This document shows positions 6,203 to 7,492 of a stretch of DNA of 7,492 nt, one piece after another. This DNA comes from Actinomycetes bacterium (GTDB taxonomy: Bacteria > Actinomycetota > Actinomycetes > Propionibacteriales > Propionibacteriaceae). The position numbers and the translations under genes are program-made. The stretch lies in assembly GCA_023419175.1 (NCBI GenBank), contig JAEZYG010000052.1, forward strand, positions 1 through 7,492, written 5' to 3'. Below the pieces are notes generated by a model that had not been told where the DNA came from, searched no databases, and saw only the letters and a program-made list of their open reading frames with translations. Within the stretch, counting starts at the first letter, position 1; every line of letters begins with the position of its first letter.

Positions 6203-7288
6203 ATGGCTATGTCGTTTCCTTTCCCAGATGAGTGCACTTTTTTGACCGACGATGTCATCGCTAGCATCCATGAGAATCCCGGTTTCGGCCAATATTTCAC
6301 CGATCACATGGCGGTTGCTGAATGGTCGGCTGATCATGGATGGCATAGTGATCGAATTGTCGATTACGCTCCGATGACAATGGAGCCGTCCAGTGCCGTC
6401 TACCACTATGCCCAAGAGATCTTTGAGGGAATGAAAGCCTATCGTCATGCAGACGGTTCAGTGTGGCTTTTCCGTCCGCGAGCAAATGCTGAACGTTTCG
6501 TCTCTTCTGCTCAGCGCATGGCTTTACCTGTGATTGATCCCGATGATTTTGTGCAGGCATGTCATCAATTGGTCGCCTGTGATTCCCGTTGGGTTCCCAC
6601 AGGAGAAAAAGAGGACTCTCTCTATCTGCGTCCATTCATGATGGCATGTGAAAATTATCTCGGGGTGCGTCCGGCTCGTTCGGTGATCTTTACCGTGATC
6701 GCCTCGCCTGTCGGACCTTATTTCGCTCACGGTGTTCGCCCTGTCGATATTTGGATTTCCACCCGCTATTCCCGTGTCGCTCCTGGCGGAACAGGAGCTG
6801 CTAAATGCGGCGGTAATTATGCGGCATCTATGGTGGCTCAGCAGGAAGCTACTGAGCATTCATGTAATCAGGTTCTTTTTGTCGATGCGGTGGAGAAGCG
6901 TTGGATAGAAGAATTAGGTGGCATGAACTTCTTCATGATCACCTCCAATGACGAGCTGATCACTCCGGAATTGAACGGCAATATCCTACCTGGTATTACC
7001 CGAGATTCTTTGTTGACGATCGCTCCTAAGATCGGTCTTTCTCCTGTTGAGCGCAAGATCAGCACCGATGAGGTCATCAAAGGACTTGAATCGGGGGCGA
7101 TTACGGAGATGTTTGCCTGCGGGACGGCTGCAGTTATCAATCCGATCGGAGCTCTTAAAGACGAAAGAGGTCTCTATCAGCCCAGTGAGGCTCGTTATGA
7201 AAAGACAGTCGAATTGCGCAATTATCTACTCGATATCCAATACGGACGCCGTGAAGATAGTTATGGATGGATGCATCGGGTGAGCTGA
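6203..7288 (+). CDS. ilvE: Branched-chain amino acid aminotransferase (class IV PLP enzyme)
   Basis: IlvE exchanges the amino group between glutamate and branched-chain 2-oxo acids, the last step of leucine, isoleucine and valine synthesis. The 361-residue product matches the larger BCAT form common in actinobacteria. Motifs in order: HYAQEIFEGMKAYR (68-81), YLRPFMMA (141-148), GGTGAAKCGGNYAAS with the PLP lysine K201 (195-209), QVLFVDA then EELGGMNFF (236-244), GITRDSLL (264-271), and FACGTAAVINPIG (304-316). Two starts are possible. ATG 6203 fits a leaderless transcript from TAAACT at 6191-6196. ATG 6209 would place the AAGG at 6197-6200 eight bases upstream and would remove only Met-Ala. 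It follows the cbiB stop by 59 bases on the same strand but belongs to a different pathway, and a promoter-like element precedes it. A strong hairpin follows the stop. Confidence 0.96.
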   Translation: MAMSFPFPDECTFLTDDVIASIHENPGFGQYFTDHMAVAEWSADHGWHSDRIVDYAPMTMEPSSAVYHYAQEIFEGMKAYRHADGSVWLFRPRANAERFVSSAQRMALPVIDPDDFVQACHQLVACDSRWVPTGEKEDSLYLRPFMMACENYLGVRPARSVIFTVIASPVGPYFAHGVRPVDIWISTRYSRVAPGGTGAAKCGGNYAASMVAQQEATEHSCNQVLFVDAVEKRWIEELGGMNFFMITSNDELITPELNGNILPGITRDSLLTIAPKIGLSPVERKISTDEVIKGLESGAITEMFACGTAAVINPIGALKDERGLYQPSEARYEKTVELRNYLLDIQYGRREDSYGWMHRVS

Positions 7289-7295
7289 TCCTATG

Positions 7296-7321
7296 GGTGG
7301 TAGACGCCCTTGTCTACCACC
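7296..7321 (+). terminator. Strong hairpin terminator after ilvE, without T-tract
   Basis: GGTGGTAGAC (7296-7305) and GTCTACCACC (7312-7321) are perfect ten-base complements around a six-base loop (GCCCTT). The hairpin begins eight bases after the ilvE stop. It is followed by TGCTCACAG, not a run of T, so it matches the I-shaped terminators often predicted in actinobacteria rather than a classical rho-independent terminator. It sits 36 bases before the next gene and would insulate that gene's promoter. Confidence 0.8.
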
Positions 7322-7345
7322 TGCTCACAGCCGTTAACGACCCTC

Positions 7346-7351
7346 TAGACT
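7346..7351 (+). promoter_or_regulatory. Putative -10 element (TAGACT) for a leaderless transcript of the right-edge gene
   Basis: TAGACT fits TANNNT and ends exactly six bases before ATG 7358, which has no ribosome binding site upstream (GAGACT is a poor match). Transcription would begin at the ATG. A -35 is not obvious. Confidence 0.55.
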
Positions 7352-7357
7352 GAGACT

Positions 7358-7492
7358 ATGCGTATCGCTCGTTTTTCTTCTGCCGGTTCCCAGCCTCGTT
7401 ATGGAATTGTCGAGCTTGAATCGGATATGGGACAGTTTCCCAATTCAATCGCTGTTCTCGATGCCGACCCTCTCTCCGGGCCGGTGAACTAT
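7358..7492 (+). CDS. Fumarylacetoacetate hydrolase (FAH) family protein, 5' end only
   Basis: An ATG at 7358 opens a frame of 45 codons to the right edge: MRIARFSSAGSQPRYGIVEL, then an acidic ESDMGQ, then AVLDADPLSGPVNY. The pattern MRIARF...RYG-V-E......VLDADPLSGPV matches the N-terminal lobe of actinobacterial FAH-family proteins (the Rv2993c-like group), annotated as 2-hydroxyhepta-2,4-diene-1,7-dioate isomerase or oxaloacetate decarboxylase-like enzymes. The metal-binding catalytic domain lies outside the window, so the reaction cannot be judged. In many actinobacteria such a gene lies just upstream of gltX and not far from ilvE or leuB, which fits its place here. It follows the ilvE terminator and has its own leaderless-type promoter. 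Confidence 0.75.
   Translation, partial: MRIARFSSAGSQPRYGIVELESDMGQFPNSIAVLDADPLSGPVNY

Noticed and set aside
6297..6859. Several minus-strand frames of about 110 codons inside ilvE
   Set aside because: ilvE carries all its expected motifs on the plus strand; these frames are low-complexity shadows rich in Arg, His and Ser with no start signals.

Overview
The window looks like part of an actinobacterial chromosome of moderate G+C (roughly half). The protein motifs point that way: a HemB metal site of the form C-L-D...H-C, a CobC of the mycobacterial Rv2231c type, and a FAH-family gene just downstream of a branched-chain aminotransferase gene. Two promoter-like hexamers placed exactly for leaderless mRNAs and a terminator without a T-tract also fit. 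A B12-making member of, or relative of, the Propionibacteriaceae is plausible, but the genus is a guess. There is no insertion sequence, CRISPR array, tRNA or rRNA that I can see. Coding density is very high and no gap without a gene exceeds about 90 bases.

Minus strand, about 1-4061: one tightly packed tetrapyrrole operon, in transcription order hemC, hemD, hemB, hemL, then the first 36 codons of a cbiT/cobL-type corrin methyltransferase running off the left edge. Junctions are a 1-base overlap (hemC/hemD), an ATGA overlap (hemD/hemB), a 2-base gap (hemB/hemL) and an ATGA overlap (hemL/cbiT). The products turn glutamate-1-semialdehyde into 5-aminolevulinate (HemL), then porphobilinogen (HemB), hydroxymethylbilane (HemC) and uroporphyrinogen III (HemD). 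The last gene suggests that at least part of this flux goes to the corrin ring. No hemA or gltX is visible here.

Plus strand, about 4062-6143: an 85-base divergent intergenic region, then cobC (PLP enzyme of the CobC/CobD family) and cbiB, joined by an ATGA overlap. These act late in cobalamin synthesis: the PLP enzyme probably makes or handles the aminopropanol (phosphate) arm, and CbiB attaches it to adenosylcobyric acid. The two divergent operons therefore cover the shared early trunk and the side-chain step of B12 synthesis.

Plus strand, about 6144-7492: ilvE (branched-chain amino acid aminotransferase) behind a short intergenic region with a small hairpin and a direct repeat, a strong 10-bp stem terminator, and the first 45 codons of a fumarylacetoacetate-hydrolase-family protein running off the right edge. 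Both genes have a TANNNT hexamer ending exactly six bases before the ATG.

I found no clearly new biological system. The most informative points are the unlisted cbiT fragment coupled to hemL, the paired leaderless-promoter pattern, the TTG start of hemC with an overlapping three-codon ORF, and a marked excess of the word GATCG.
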